This document shows positions 23,331 through 31,810 of a DNA stretch of 39,467 bases, piece by piece. The stretch is from an uncultured Collinsella sp. (GTDB lineage Bacteria; Actinomycetota; Coriobacteriia; Coriobacteriales; Coriobacteriaceae). Each line of letters starts with the position of its first letter. The stretch's first letter is position 1. The stretch is taken from contig CALGZX010000141.1 of NCBI GenBank assembly GCA_937934165.1, positions 1 through 39,467 of the forward strand, written 5' to 3'. Both the position numbers and the translations under genes were made by a program. The notes below the pieces were generated by a model, which saw only the letters and a program-made list of their open reading frames with translations, did no database searches and had not been told where the DNA came from.

Positions 23331-23364
23331 AAACCCCGGCAGCTCTTCGCAACTGCCGGGGTTT
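23331..23364. terminator. Perfect 12-bp hairpin between divergent genes
   Basis: AAACCCCGGCAG (23331-23342) and CTGCCGGGGTTT (23353-23364) pair perfectly with a 10-nt loop. It is terminator-like but lies in the 508-bp gap between divergent gluQ and DUF2207 genes. It may end a short transcript or insulate the two. The rest of the gap holds one dispersed repeat (23538-23588) and nothing else I recognise. Confidence 0.6.
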
Positions 23365-23537
23365 CCGCGGAAAAGGGGGACATGATCCTCGAACGAACGG
23401 CAAAGGGGCAAACCGTTTTCGCTCAACTGCTTTATGCCCCTCGGCTGGCGGCTCAATCAGCGCATGCCGCGCCCACACAAAGCCGCTACACCTGTGACAG
23501 AGCTGTGAAGTGATATCTATTGCTGACGCAGGCCATG

Positions 23538-23588
23538 CCAAGGAGTGTCCCAGATTGCCGGCAGATAAGGAACGTCCCCAGGTGCCGG
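23538..23588 (+). repeat. Dispersed GGGAC-type repeat, copy C
   Basis: CCAAGGAGTGTCCC, the palindrome TGCCGGCA, and AAGGAACGTCCC occur in this order. 36 of 42 positions (23538-23579) match 25768-25809 in the same orientation, and another GGTGCCGG follows. Confidence 0.85.
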
Positions 23589-23701
23589 CCGCGGGCGTGA
23601 CTTTCGTCCCGTTTGATACTCCGCTGGCCTAGATGTTCGTCATGTGCGCCCGTAAACGTGGGACAATGGCGTTGCTGGTATCACAGACAAAGGATGTGCC
23701 T

Positions 23702-25645
23702 ATGAACGCCCCCGTTGCCAAAACCTGTCGGCAGCGCCGCCCGTTTGCGCGATTTGCTTCCGTCTGCGCACTCGTCGCGCTTGCATTGCTGCTACTGCCC
23801 GCCGCCGCACACGCCGACGGTTATTCCATGACCCAAACCTACATCAGCGCCACGGTCGAAGCCGACGGATCGCTGACCGTTGTCGAGGGACGCCAGTTTG
23901 ATTTCGACGACGACATCAACGGCGTGTTTTGGGAGATCAATACGGGCTCCAACCAGCAGGGTGGCTCGGCGGCCGTCGACGTGCTGAGTGTCGAGGAAGA
24001 GGACACCGCGTTTAACAAAGCCGATAGCGCGAACAAGGGCGATTCTGGCGTCTACACGGTCGAGCAGACCGGTGACGGCGTAAAGATTAAGGTATTCAGT
24101 CCTCACGAGAGCGGCGACAGCGCGACCTATTACGTGAGCTATACCATGACCGGTGCGGTTATGAACTGGGCCGATACCGCCGAGCTCTACTGGAAGTTTG
24201 TGGGCGACGGCTGGTCTGCGGATTCCGACGATGTCGAGATGGAAGTGCGCTTCGCAAATGCCGCTGCCGGGACGGCGGCCGTCAAGGGCGATAACTTCCG
24301 CGCATGGGGCCACGGTCCGCTGACGGGCGACGTGTCACTCGATGAGGACGAACCCATGGTCACCTATACCATTCCCTGCGTGCATCAGGGCGAATTCGCC
24401 GAGGCACGCATCGCCTTCCCTAGCGACTGGGTGCCGCAGCTTGCCGCTTCGGGCGAAGAGCGCATGTCAACGATCCTGAGCGAAGAGAAGGAATGGGCCG
24501 ACGAGGCTAACGCCCGCCGCGCTCACGCTCGCATGATTGCCAATGCACTTGCCGTGCTAAGTGTTGTTGCGGCGGTGGCCTTTACCGGCACAATCGTTAT
24601 GCTCAAGCTGCGCAAGCGCAAGCCCAAGCCGTTTTTCCAGGACGAATATTTCCGCGATGTGCCTTCGGCCGACCATCCCGCCGTGCTTTCGGCCCTCATG
24701 AGCTGGAACGAGGTGCCCGATCAGGCATATATCGCCACGCTCATGAAGCTCACTGACGACCGTGTGATCAAGCTGGAGCAGGCGACCGTGACCAAGGCCA
24801 AGAAGGGTCTGTTGGGGCGCGAAAAAGAAGAGCAGACGTATCGCGTGACGGTGAGCGATGCGGGCTGGAAGTCGGCCAAGGGCATTGACCACATGGTGCT
24901 CAAGGTCTTCTTTGCCGGTGCTAAGCCTGACGAGAACGGCGATCGCTCGCGCACGTTCGACGAGCTGCAGCACTACGTCAAGCAGCACGCTACACCCGTG
25001 GGTGATAAGCTCGAGGACTATCAGAACACCGTTAAGGGCAAGCTGGCCGATAGCGAGTACGTTGCCTCGGACGGCATTGTTGCAATGGTGTTTTGCCTGG
25101 TTCTTGGTATCCTGGTTGCCTTTGTTCCCGTGGGATCCATCTTCTTTACCGATGGCGCACAGGCGAACATTACCGCCGCGGTTATCTCGGTGCCGATTGT
25201 GCTGGTGGGTATCGGCGTGGGCCTTACGTTCCGCCGCTTTACGCCGGAGGGCGCCGAGGTGGCGGCTCGCTGCAAGGCACTTAAGCATTGGCTCGAGGAC
25301 TTCACGCGTCTAAAGGAAGCCGTCCCCGGCGATCTGGTGCTGTGGAACAAGCTGCTGGTGATGGGCGTTGCCCTAGGCGTTTCGAAAGAAGTGCTGCGAC
25401 AGCTGGCCGAGGCTGTGCCGCCCGAGGTGCGCGAGGCCGACGGCTTCTATGACAATTATCCCTGCTACTGGTGGTACTACCATCATTACGGTACCGAGTC
25501 CCCGCTCGATTCATTCGATGACGTGTATCACGAGACCATCCGTGAGCTGGCTTCGAGTTCCGATAGCTCGAGCGGCGGCGGTGGCGGCGGCTTCTCGGGC
25601 GGCGGAGGCGGCGGCGTCGGCGGAGGCGGCGGCGGAACGTTCTAA
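23702..25645 (+). CDS. DUF2207 membrane protein with Gly-rich tail
   Basis: 647 residues. A signal peptide (about 15-38, cut after AHA) leads to an extracytoplasmic beta-rich domain (about 40-270), characteristic of DUF2207. Then comes a transmembrane helix (about 278-300), a cytoplasmic region with a long helical part, two more membrane helices (about 463-485 and 495-515), and a final soluble stretch ending in Ser runs and a Gly-rich low-complexity tail (last 35 residues). Function of the family is unknown; it is common in Gram-positive envelopes. AAAGGA lies seven bases before ATG 23702. An in-frame ATG at 23633 lacks a ribosome site. Confidence 0.85.
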   Translation: MNAPVAKTCRQRRPFARFASVCALVALALLLLPAAAHADGYSMTQTYISATVEADGSLTVVEGRQFDFDDDINGVFWEINTGSNQQGGSAAVDVLSVEEEDTAFNKADSANKGDSGVYTVEQTGDGVKIKVFSPHESGDSATYYVSYTMTGAVMNWADTAELYWKFVGDGWSADSDDVEMEVRFANAAAGTAAVKGDNFRAWGHGPLTGDVSLDEDEPMVTYTIPCVHQGEFAEARIAFPSDWVPQLAASGEERMSTILSEEKEWADEANARRAHARMIANALAVLSVVAAVAFTGTIVMLKLRKRKPKPFFQDEYFRDVPSADHPAVLSALMSWNEVPDQAYIATLMKLTDDRVIKLEQATVTKAKKGLLGREKEEQTYRVTVSDAGWKSAKGIDHMVLKVFFAGAKPDENGDRSRTFDELQHYVKQHATPVGDKLEDYQNTVKGKLADSEYVASDGIVAMVFCLVLGILVAFVPVGSIFFTDGAQANITAAVISVPIVLVGIGVGLTFRRFTPEGAEVAARCKALKHWLEDFTRLKEAVPGDLVLWNKLLVMGVALGVSKEVLRQLAEAVPPEVREADGFYDNYPCYWWYYHHYGTESPLDSFDDVYHETIRELASSSDSSSGGGGGGFSGGGGGGVGGGGGGTF

Positions 25646-25659
25646 CGGTCGTAGATTAT

Positions 25660-25706
25660 GGGATGGGCTTTTCTCGACAGCCGTCGGGGAAAGCCCATCC
25701 CTTTTT
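25660..25706 (+). terminator. Terminator after DUF2207 gene
   Basis: GGGATGGGCTTT (25660-25671) pairs perfectly with AAAGCCCATCCC (25690-25701), followed by TTTTT. Confidence 0.95.
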
Positions 25707-25720
25707 ATGCGCTACCTACG

Positions 25721-25819
25721 AAGACTGTCCCCAACGACTAGTCATTTAAGAACGTCCCTAACGACTACCAAGGAGTGTCCCGGGGTGCCGGCACAAAAGG
25801 AACGTCCCTAACTGCCGGG
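25721..25819 (-). repeat. Dispersed GGGAC-type modular repeat, composite copy B
   Basis: About 99 bp of back-to-back modules between the DUF2207 terminator and the GNAT stop. 25721-25758 matches 9171-9208 in reverse orientation (36 of 38); 25768-25809 matches 23538-23579 (36 of 42). On the minus strand TAGTCGTT plus GGGAC recurs as a short tandem unit. Confidence 0.85.
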
Positions 25820-25820
25820 T

Positions 25821-26462
25821 TTAGGCTGTTAGGTCGAGTTCGTAGAGGAAGCTTTCGCGCGGCATGTCGTGACGGCGCTCTTCGCGGTTGGCGCGGTGCG
25901 TGGCCGTGCGCTTAAAGCCGTGCAGCTCGTAGAACTTCCACGAGCAGTTGGAGTCGGTGTACAGGTGCGCCCTCGTCGCTCCAAGCGAGGACAGATGCGA
26001 GACCGCGGCATCGAGCAAAACCGAGCCAACGCCCAGGCCGTGGACATCGCGATCTACGGCAAGCAGCGTGACCTCGTTGTCGTGCGGCAACGGGCTGCTC
26101 TCGAGCAGGCGGTTGTTAGTTCGGATGGTTGCGCGCACAAACGAGAGATACTCGGCGCAAGCATCGGGCTCCAGCTCGCGCATTTGCGACAGCAGCGAGC
26201 GTTCGGTATCCATCCAATGTTCCTTGACGGTGGCGCCGGAGCTTTGTCCCGCACGCGCGAGCGAAATGCCGCGCGCCTGACCGTCGATTACGGCAACCTG
26301 CGAAAACGTCGACGACGAAAGGCAATAGGCGAGGTCGCATGCGGCCTCAAGGCGGTTGTACTCATCGTTATCCGAATTGTTATGCCAAAGCTGCTGCAGA
26401 ATCAGCGCGATGGCGTCGAGGTCTTCGGTATCAAACGGTCGGTAGAGAACCCGCGAGACCAT
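25821..26462 (-). CDS. GNAT-family N-acetyltransferase
   Basis: 213 residues. The acetyl-CoA-binding segment VHGLGVGSVLLDAAVSHL fits motif A of GNAT enzymes (RxxGxG/A type, with His-Gly replacing the Arg), preceded by the strand VTLLAVDRD and followed by LYTDSNCSWKFYELHGFK, the typical motif B tyrosine helix. Acceptor substrate cannot be deduced. ATG 26462 follows AAAGAGG. It diverges from purH across a 277-bp gap, and its stop touches the composite repeat. Confidence 0.85.
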   Translation of the reverse strand: MVSRVLYRPFDTEDLDAIALILQQLWHNNSDNDEYNRLEAACDLAYCLSSSTFSQVAVIDGQARGISLARAGQSSGATVKEHWMDTERSLLSQMRELEPDACAEYLSFVRATIRTNNRLLESSPLPHDNEVTLLAVDRDVHGLGVGSVLLDAAVSHLSSLGATRAHLYTDSNCSWKFYELHGFKRTATHRANREERRHDMPRESFLYELDLTA

Positions 26463-26739
26463 GGTGCCTCTTTCTTTTGCGGATGCATATCGAGCACAGT
26501 TCTACCACGCCATTGGCATCTAATTATGGTGCCCCTGTGTTCCATGAACTCACCGTGCCCGGTGCCGCGCCCATCGCCTCCGCTCACAAACTTTTTCTGC
26601 ATATGCGCCCGTTGCGGGGTGCATCGATGCGCTCGATGCGCTACATTGAATCAGTATTTTCAATGCCGCTGCGCGAGCGCTGCAGATCGACGTATCACCG
26701 ACTCACAGAGCACGGCGGCGTACCAGACAGGAGGACTGT
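26463..26739. other. 277-bp divergent region before purH
   Basis: Contains the upstream regions of the GNAT gene and purH. I see an ATTGAATCAGTATTTTCAAT hairpin-like palindrome near 26647 and a AT-rich TCTAATTATGG at 26519, but no purine riboswitch or named regulator site. Confidence 0.35.
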
Positions 26740-28347
26740 ATGGGATCTGATGTGAAGATCGCACGCGCGTTGATCTCGGTTACCGATAAGACGGGCGTCG
26801 TCGATTTCGCACGGACGCTGGTCGATGACTTTGGCGTCGAGATCATCTCTACGGGCGGCACGGCTCGTGCCATCGAGGACGCGGGCGTTCCCGTAACCCC
26901 CATCGAGGAGTTCACGGGCTATCCCGAGATGATGGACGGCCGCGTTAAGACCCTGCACCCCAAGGTTCACGGCGCGCTGCTGGCCCGCCGCGATTCCGAG
27001 CAGCACATGCAGGAGGCCGCTCAGCACGGCATTAAGCTGATCGACCTGGTCGTCGTCAACCTGTACGAGTTCGAGAAGACCGTCGCCAACCCCGAGGTCA
27101 CCTTCGCGGATGCCATCGAGCACATCGACATCGGTGGCCCCTCCATGCTGCGCTCTGCCGCCAAGAACGCCGCGAGCGTTACCGTCATCTCCGACCCGGC
27201 CGACTATGATGCCGTCCTGGCCGAGATGCACGAGACCGGTGGCTGCACCACGCTTTCCACCCGTCGTCGCCTGCAGGTGAAGGTCTACCAGACCACCGCC
27301 GCCTACGACACGGCCATCTCCCGCTGGCTCGCCGCCCAGGCAAGCGACGTGGCGGACACCTCTGCCAAGCTCGAGATTTCGCTGGAGAAGGTCGACGACC
27401 TGCGCTATGGCGAGAACCCGCAGCAGAAAGCCACAGTCTATCGCTTTGCCGAGGGCTGCGAGAACACCGCGAGCTCGCAGTTCCCGCTCGTGGGCTCCAA
27501 GCAGATCCAGGGCAAGCCGCTCAGCTACAACAACTATCTGGATGCCGACGCCGCCTGGAACCTGGTCCGCGAGTTCGACGAGCCGGCCTGCGTAATCCTC
27601 AAGCACCAGAACCCCTGCGGCTCCGCCGCGGCCGAGGACATCACGGCCGCCTACGACCGCGCGTTTGCCTGCGATCCCAAGAGCGCCTTTGGCGGCATCA
27701 TCGCCTGCAACCGCGAGGTTCCCTATGAGCTGGTCGAGCACTTCGCCGATCAGAACAAGCAGTTCGTCGAGGTTATCATCGCCCCGAGCTACACTGCCGA
27801 GGCGCTCGAGCGCATGGCAAAGCGCCCCAACCTGCGCGTGCTGGCTACCGGCGGCGTGGACCACGGCGCCCAGGTGGAGCTGCGCTCCGTCGACGGCGGC
27901 ATGCTGGTGCAGGAAGTCGACCACGTGACCGAGGATCCCGCGACCTTCACGTTTCCCACCGACCGCAAGCCCACTGACGCCGAGATGGCCGAGCTCGAGT
28001 TTGCCTGGAAGGTCTGCAAGGGCGTCAAGTCCAACGCCATCCTGGTCTCCAAGGGCAAGGCCGGCATTGGCATGGGCCCGGGTCAGCCTAACCGCGTTGA
28101 CTCTGCGCTGCTTGCCTGCGAGCGCGCCGAGGACTTCTGCGAGCGCGAGGGCGTGGAGAAGGGCGGCTTTGCCTGCGCAAGCGACGCGTTCTTCCCGTTC
28201 CGCGACAACGTCGACGTGCTTGCCGAGCATGGTGTGACCTGCATCATCCAGCCCGGCGGCTCCAAGCGCGACGACGAGAGCATCCAGGCCTGCAACGAGC
28301 ACAATATTGCTATGGTCTTTACCGGCGCCCGCCACTTTAGGCACTAA
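26740..28347 (+). CDS. purH: Bifunctional AICAR formyltransferase / IMP cyclohydrolase
   Basis: 535 residues, last two steps of de novo IMP synthesis. The N-terminal cyclohydrolase (about 1-200) shows ISVTDKTGVVDFA, IISTGGTARAIED, RVKTLHPKVHGALLAR and DLVVVNLYEFEKT. The C-terminal transformylase has LRYGENPQQKATVY, the catalytic Lys-His in CVILKHQNPCG, AFACDPKSAFGGIIA, and the terminal ARHFRH. ACAGGAGGA precedes ATG 26740. AICAR is also the by-product of HisF, so this enzyme recycles histidine-pathway product. Followed by a strong terminator. Confidence 0.97.
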   Translation: MGSDVKIARALISVTDKTGVVDFARTLVDDFGVEIISTGGTARAIEDAGVPVTPIEEFTGYPEMMDGRVKTLHPKVHGALLARRDSEQHMQEAAQHGIKLIDLVVVNLYEFEKTVANPEVTFADAIEHIDIGGPSMLRSAAKNAASVTVISDPADYDAVLAEMHETGGCTTLSTRRRLQVKVYQTTAAYDTAISRWLAAQASDVADTSAKLEISLEKVDDLRYGENPQQKATVYRFAEGCENTASSQFPLVGSKQIQGKPLSYNNYLDADAAWNLVREFDEPACVILKHQNPCGSAAAEDITAAYDRAFACDPKSAFGGIIACNREVPYELVEHFADQNKQFVEVIIAPSYTAEALERMAKRPNLRVLATGGVDHGAQVELRSVDGGMLVQEVDHVTEDPATFTFPTDRKPTDAEMAELEFAWKVCKGVKSNAILVSKGKAGIGMGPGQPNRVDSALLACERAEDFCEREGVEKGGFACASDAFFPFRDNVDVLAEHGVTCIIQPGGSKRDDESIQACNEHNIAMVFTGARHFRH

Positions 28348-28376
28348 GTTTCGCCCCGGAACAAAATAATCTCTGC

Positions 28377-28412
28377 AAAAGACGGCTGCTCCGTTTGGAG
28401 GGCCGTCTTTTT
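28377..28412 (+). terminator. Terminator after purH
   Basis: AAAAGACGGC (28377-28386) pairs with GCCGTCTTTT (28402-28411) and an inner CTCC/GGAG stem, followed by TTTT. A-run and T-run allow use on both strands. Confidence 0.93.
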
Positions 28413-28452
28413 GGTATAAGAGGACGGAATGACTAACACGAAAGGTACAACC

Positions 28453-29160
28453 ATGCCCCAGATTGATGATGCCGAGCTGTTTGGCAATGCCGAGGATCAG
28501 CGTGCGTACGAGGACTTTTGCGCCAATCAGGAGGCGGTCGAGAAGTTCACGCTCGACAAGCCCGCGCTTGTCTGCCGTTGGCGCATGTCCAACAAAAAGG
28601 TGCCCATGCTCAACCGCCACATTCGCGCACTGTCCGAGCGCCTGGTGCAGGGCGAGCCGCTTACCCATAACATGCTCAGCTGGGCTAAACAGCACGTTGA
28701 GTGGTCGCTTGCCGAGGGCGATTACACTGCGCACGACGGCGTACTCATGCTGGTGATCGACGTCAATGGCAACGCCGCCATGACGGTGGGCGAGTACGAG
28801 CCGCTGGCTGACACCTCGGCCAAGGCGCTGCGTGCCCGCTCCGCCGAGGCCCGCTCCGAGGCCGACGAGACCGGCGTGGCGCCCGAGCTGCTCGCCGCCG
28901 TCGATAACGGCGAGCTGGCCTTTGTGGCGCCGGCGGACGAGTGCCTGTGCGGCACGGCGACGCTCATCGAGCAGCTGGCCCAGACCAAGGGCATCCCGGT
29001 CACGCGCGTAGACATTCCCGCGCAGCTCAAGGGTGCGCTGTTTCTGGTGAGCGACGAGCACGGTGTGGTTGCCGCCGCCGACTCCGACGCCGCCGACTCC
29101 GACGCCGCCACGGTCGCCTTCTTCGCCGAAGGCTACGAAAAGCTCCGTGCCCGCCGCTAA
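28453..29160 (+). CDS. Conserved-looking protein of unknown function
   Basis: 235 residues, soluble, acidic, with no membrane segment or signal. I do not recognise the family. The N-terminal half has well-spaced hydrophobic helices and strands (ALVCRWRM, GVLMLVIDVNGNAAMTVGEYE). A Glu/Ala-rich helix (about 125-145) leads to a second alpha/beta region (LAFVAPADECLCGTATLIEQL, GALFLVSDEHG). Near the C terminus the 15-base unit GCCGCCGACTCCGAC is repeated in tandem, giving ADSDAADSDAA. ATG 28453 has AAAGG eight bases before it. It has its own transcription unit, between the purH terminator and a two-component operon. Confidence 0.7.
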   Translation: MPQIDDAELFGNAEDQRAYEDFCANQEAVEKFTLDKPALVCRWRMSNKKVPMLNRHIRALSERLVQGEPLTHNMLSWAKQHVEWSLAEGDYTAHDGVLMLVIDVNGNAAMTVGEYEPLADTSAKALRARSAEARSEADETGVAPELLAAVDNGELAFVAPADECLCGTATLIEQLAQTKGIPVTRVDIPAQLKGALFLVSDEHGVVAAADSDAADSDAATVAFFAEGYEKLRARR

Positions 29161-29174
29161 ATGATGTTTCTGGG

Positions 29175-29204
29175 ACGGGGATTAAAAACTCATTTAATTC
29201 CCGT
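29175..29204 (+). terminator. 12-bp hairpin after the unknown gene
   Basis: ACGGGGATTAAA (29175-29186) pairs with TTTAATTCCCGT (29193-29204), one wobble. No T-tract follows. Two more small hairpins (around 29208-29218 and 29219-29232) lie before the regulator gene. Confidence 0.5.
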
Positions 29205-29335
29205 GCTCGTCGCGAGCGAGAGGCAAGCCTCTGCCACTCGCGAACAGTTCTGTCACTTTGGTGCCGCGTGAGGCGCGTATCTGCGGATCCGCGGTCATAA
29301 TGGGGCAAGACAACCAAGAGGGGGGGGCGGAATCC

Positions 29336-30007
29336 ATGGCGCTAATCTATATCGTTGAGGACGACGAGCCCATTCGTCGTGAGCTTATCGACATCCTTGC
29401 CCGCGCCGGGTTTGAAATCGAGGCCTGCGAATCGTTTGAGCATGTCTCGCGCGATATTCTCGCCGCCGCGCCCGACCTGGTGCTGCTCGACCTCACGCTT
29501 CCCGTCAAGGACGGCCAGCATATCTGCCACGAGGTTCGCCGCGAATCCGAGGTTCCCATCATCGTCCTCACGTCGCGCACGACCGAGATCGACGAGGTCA
29601 TGGCCATGACGCTCGGTGCGGACGACTTTGTTCCCAAGCCCTATAGCGCCCGTGTGCTCGTGGCGCGCATCAATGCCTTGCTGCGTCGCACCGCGGCGGC
29701 GGGCGAGCGCAGCACGCTCGTACACAAGGGACTGGAACTCGACCTTGCACGCTCCATGGTCACCAACACGCTAACCGGCACCAGTACCGAGCTCACCAAA
29801 AACGAGCTGCGTATCCTCTCGCTGCTTCTGAGCCGCGCGGGCAAGATCGTTTCGCGTTCGGCCATCATGCAGGACCTGTGGGACTCCGACGCCTTCGTGG
29901 ACGACAATACGCTCACCGTTAACATCAACCGCCTGCGCACCACGCTCGAAAAAATCGGCATCAAGGGGTATTTGACCACGCACCGCGGCCAGGGCTATTC
30001 GGTCTAG
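29336..30007 (+). CDS. OmpR-family response regulator
   Basis: 223 residues. Receiver domain with EDDE pocket, phospho-acceptor Asp in LVLLDLTLPVKDG, Thr in VLTSRTTEID and Lys in VPKPYSA; C-terminal winged helix (about 128-223) with TKNELRILSLLLSRAGKIVSR and the TTHRGQGYSV end. Together with its kinase it resembles BceR-type regulators. The start is ATG 29336, preceded by an unusually long run of eight G within AGAGGGGGGGGCGG; the frame upstream is not family-like. A CATAAT at 29296 is a possible -10. The kinase follows after nine bases. Confidence 0.92.
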   Translation: MALIYIVEDDEPIRRELIDILARAGFEIEACESFEHVSRDILAAAPDLVLLDLTLPVKDGQHICHEVRRESEVPIIVLTSRTTEIDEVMAMTLGADDFVPKPYSARVLVARINALLRRTAAAGERSTLVHKGLELDLARSMVTNTLTGTSTELTKNELRILSLLLSRAGKIVSRSAIMQDLWDSDAFVDDNTLTVNINRLRTTLEKIGIKGYLTTHRGQGYSV

Positions 30008-30016
30008 GGGCCGGCT

Positions 30017-31060
30017 ATGTCGTTTGCCAAGTTCTTTAAAGACGCGCTGCTTCCCGTCGCCGTGTGGACGTGCGGCGTGCTGCTGAGCTGCTTTGTGCTG
30101 ACGGTCGCCGGCGCACCCGTTTCTATCGTGGTCGTGGCGGTCGGCGTGTCCTATATCTTTGGTATGCTCGGCATCGTGATCGAGTACGCGCGCCGTCGTC
30201 GTTTTCTGCGCCAGCTGGAGCGTGCGGCCGAGGAGCTCGAGAGTCCCGCATGGGTGCAGGAGATGGTGCAATGCCCGACCTATGCCGAGGGCGAGCTCGA
30301 GTACGAGGTCTTGCGCCGGGTGGGCAAAGCCGCTTGCGACGAGGTTGCCGAAGGCCGCCGTCAGACCGATGACTATCGCGACTATATCGAGAGCTGGGTC
30401 CATGAGGCCAAGCTGCCCCTGGCGGCGGCCCACCTGATTTTGGAAAACCTGGACGGTAGCGAAGACGACCTGTCGCGCGTGGACGATCTGGCACGCGAGC
30501 TTGCCCGCGTGGAGCGCTATATCGACCAAGCTCTGTACTATGCGCGCTCGGAAGTCGTGGAGCGGGACTACCTGATTCGCCGCTGGGATCTCAAGACCTT
30601 GGTGACGGGCGCGATTAAGGCCAACGCGCGCGAGCTCATCGCGGCGCACGTGGCCCCGGTGTGCGAGAACCTCGACTTTGAGGTCTTTACCGACGAGAAG
30701 TGGCTCGAGTTTATTCTGGGCCAGCTCATTCAGAACAGCATTAAATATGCGCGCGCGGATGGCGCAAAGATCGTGTTTTCGGGTGCGTTGCTGGACGAGG
30801 GCCTGGCAAGCGAGCGCATCGAGCTTACCGTCGCGGACAACGGCTGCGGCGTGAGCGCGGCCGACCTGCCGCGCGTGTTCGAGAAGGGCTTTACCGGCGA
30901 CAACGGCCGCACCACCAAGCGCGCAACGGGCATCGGTCTCTATCTGGTGGCGCGCCTGTGCTCCAAGATGGGCATCGACGTCACCGCAGCATCGGAGCCC
31001 GGCGAAGGCTTTGTCGTTACGTTTGCCTTCTCAACCAACAAGTTCCAGTATTTCGAGTAA
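30017..31060 (+). CDS. BceS-like intramembrane-sensing histidine kinase
   Basis: 347 residues. Two closely spaced N-terminal transmembrane helices (about 10-28 and 34-55) with almost no outside loop, a short linker, then the HisKA helix with phospho-acceptor His in SWVHEAKLPLAAAHLI, matching the WxHEIKTPL-type signature of BceS kinases. ATPase domain: N box (QNSIKYARADG), G1 (DNGCGV), F box (FEKGFTGDNGR), G2 (TGIGLYLVARL). Such kinases usually take their signal from a BceAB-type antimicrobial-peptide ABC transporter and regulate it. No transporter gene is adjacent here. Followed by a strong bidirectional terminator. Confidence 0.9.
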   Translation: MSFAKFFKDALLPVAVWTCGVLLSCFVLTVAGAPVSIVVVAVGVSYIFGMLGIVIEYARRRRFLRQLERAAEELESPAWVQEMVQCPTYAEGELEYEVLRRVGKAACDEVAEGRRQTDDYRDYIESWVHEAKLPLAAAHLILENLDGSEDDLSRVDDLARELARVERYIDQALYYARSEVVERDYLIRRWDLKTLVTGAIKANARELIAAHVAPVCENLDFEVFTDEKWLEFILGQLIQNSIKYARADGAKIVFSGALLDEGLASERIELTVADNGCGVSAADLPRVFEKGFTGDNGRTTKRATGIGLYLVARLCSKMGIDVTAASEPGEGFVVTFAFSTNKFQYFE

Positions 31061-31110
31061 CGCACGCGGCGGACGTCCGCCCAAACAAAAACGTGCTGCA
31101 TCAAACAAAA

Positions 31111-31136
31111 CGTGCCGCCCCAAACGGGGCGGCACG
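31111..31136 (+). terminator. Bidirectional terminator after the kinase gene
   Basis: CGTGCCGCCCC (31111-31121) pairs perfectly with GGGGCGGCACG (31126-31136), 4-nt loop. Downstream TCTTTCTT serves the plus strand and upstream CAAACAAAA serves the minus. Confidence 0.92.
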
Positions 31137-31178
31137 CCATCTTTCTTATCAGCCAACTCGCTGAAGTACGGTGACGAA

Positions 31179-31269
31179 GGCGCAAGGCCGGGAGGGGTTA
31201 TCTAAGCCGACATCCCGCAGCCGCGAAGCGGCGAGGACGTCGGCGTGATAACCCCGCAGGCCTTGCGCC
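31179..31269. repeat. 91-bp imperfect palindrome at the usp 3' end
   Basis: Paired blocks: GGCGCAAGGCC with GGCCTTGCGCC (11 of 11), GGGGTTATC with GATAACCCC, GCCGAC with GTCGGC, and a central GCCGC-GAA-GCGGC. The minus-strand usp gene ends 14 bases away. No T-run follows on either strand. Confidence 0.8.
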
Positions 31270-31282
31270 GGCGGGAAGGAAC

Positions 31283-31720
31283 CTACTTCACGACCAAGAT
31301 GTCGCAGTCCGTATTGCGCAGCAGGAACGTCGAAATCGAACCCAGGAGCGCATACTTGATCGAGGACAGGCCGCGGGCGCCGCAGAGCACCAGGTCGGGC
31401 TTAACCACGTCGAGCATCTCGTCCTTGAGCGTCTCGCGAATGCGGCCGGCGCGAATCATGACCTCGACCTCGGGAATATCGGGATTGGCCTTGGCCTCTT
31501 CGAGCTGCTTGGCGATGGAGTTCTTAAATGCCTCCTCTAGGCCGTTGACCAGATCGACCGGATAGGAACCGGCGCTCTCGAGTGCCGTGGAATCGATAAC
31601 GTGGCCGATGATTAGCTTGGCGCCGTTGTTCGCGGCGACCTTGATGGCGCGTGCGAGCACAAAATCCTGCTGCTCAGTACCGTCGAGTGAAACAAATACC
31701 TTGGTGTAGCCCTCGTTCAT
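31283..31720 (-). CDS. Universal stress protein (UspA family)
   Basis: 145 residues, single Usp domain. N-terminal strand KVFVSLDGTEQQ (the usual Asp is followed by Gly-Thr), IIGHVIDS, and the ATP-binding C-terminal pattern CGARGLSSIKYALLGSIS, a G-2x-G-9x-G-S arrangement, then the TDCDILVVK strand. Such proteins bind ATP and aid survival under starvation or oxidative stress; partner unknown. AGGAGG precedes ATG 31720. Convergent with the kinase gene and separated by two structured elements. Confidence 0.92.
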   Translation of the reverse strand: MNEGYTKVFVSLDGTEQQDFVLARAIKVAANNGAKLIIGHVIDSTALESAGSYPVDLVNGLEEAFKNSIAKQLEEAKANPDIPEVEVMIRAGRIRETLKDEMLDVVKPDLVLCGARGLSSIKYALLGSISTFLLRNTDCDILVVK

Positions 31721-31810
31721 GGTTTCCTCCTTGGTCTATCGCACGGGCGCGGGGCTCGTGCATCGGGCGGGCGCGGGCGCGTTGGCCGCCGGACACTTTA
31801 TCTTGTTGCA

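Noticed and set aside
26695..29061. A 788-codon open frame on the minus strand across purH and the next gene
   Set aside because: It is antisense to a certain gene, has low-complexity Gly/Leu/Val composition and arises from GC-rich third positions.
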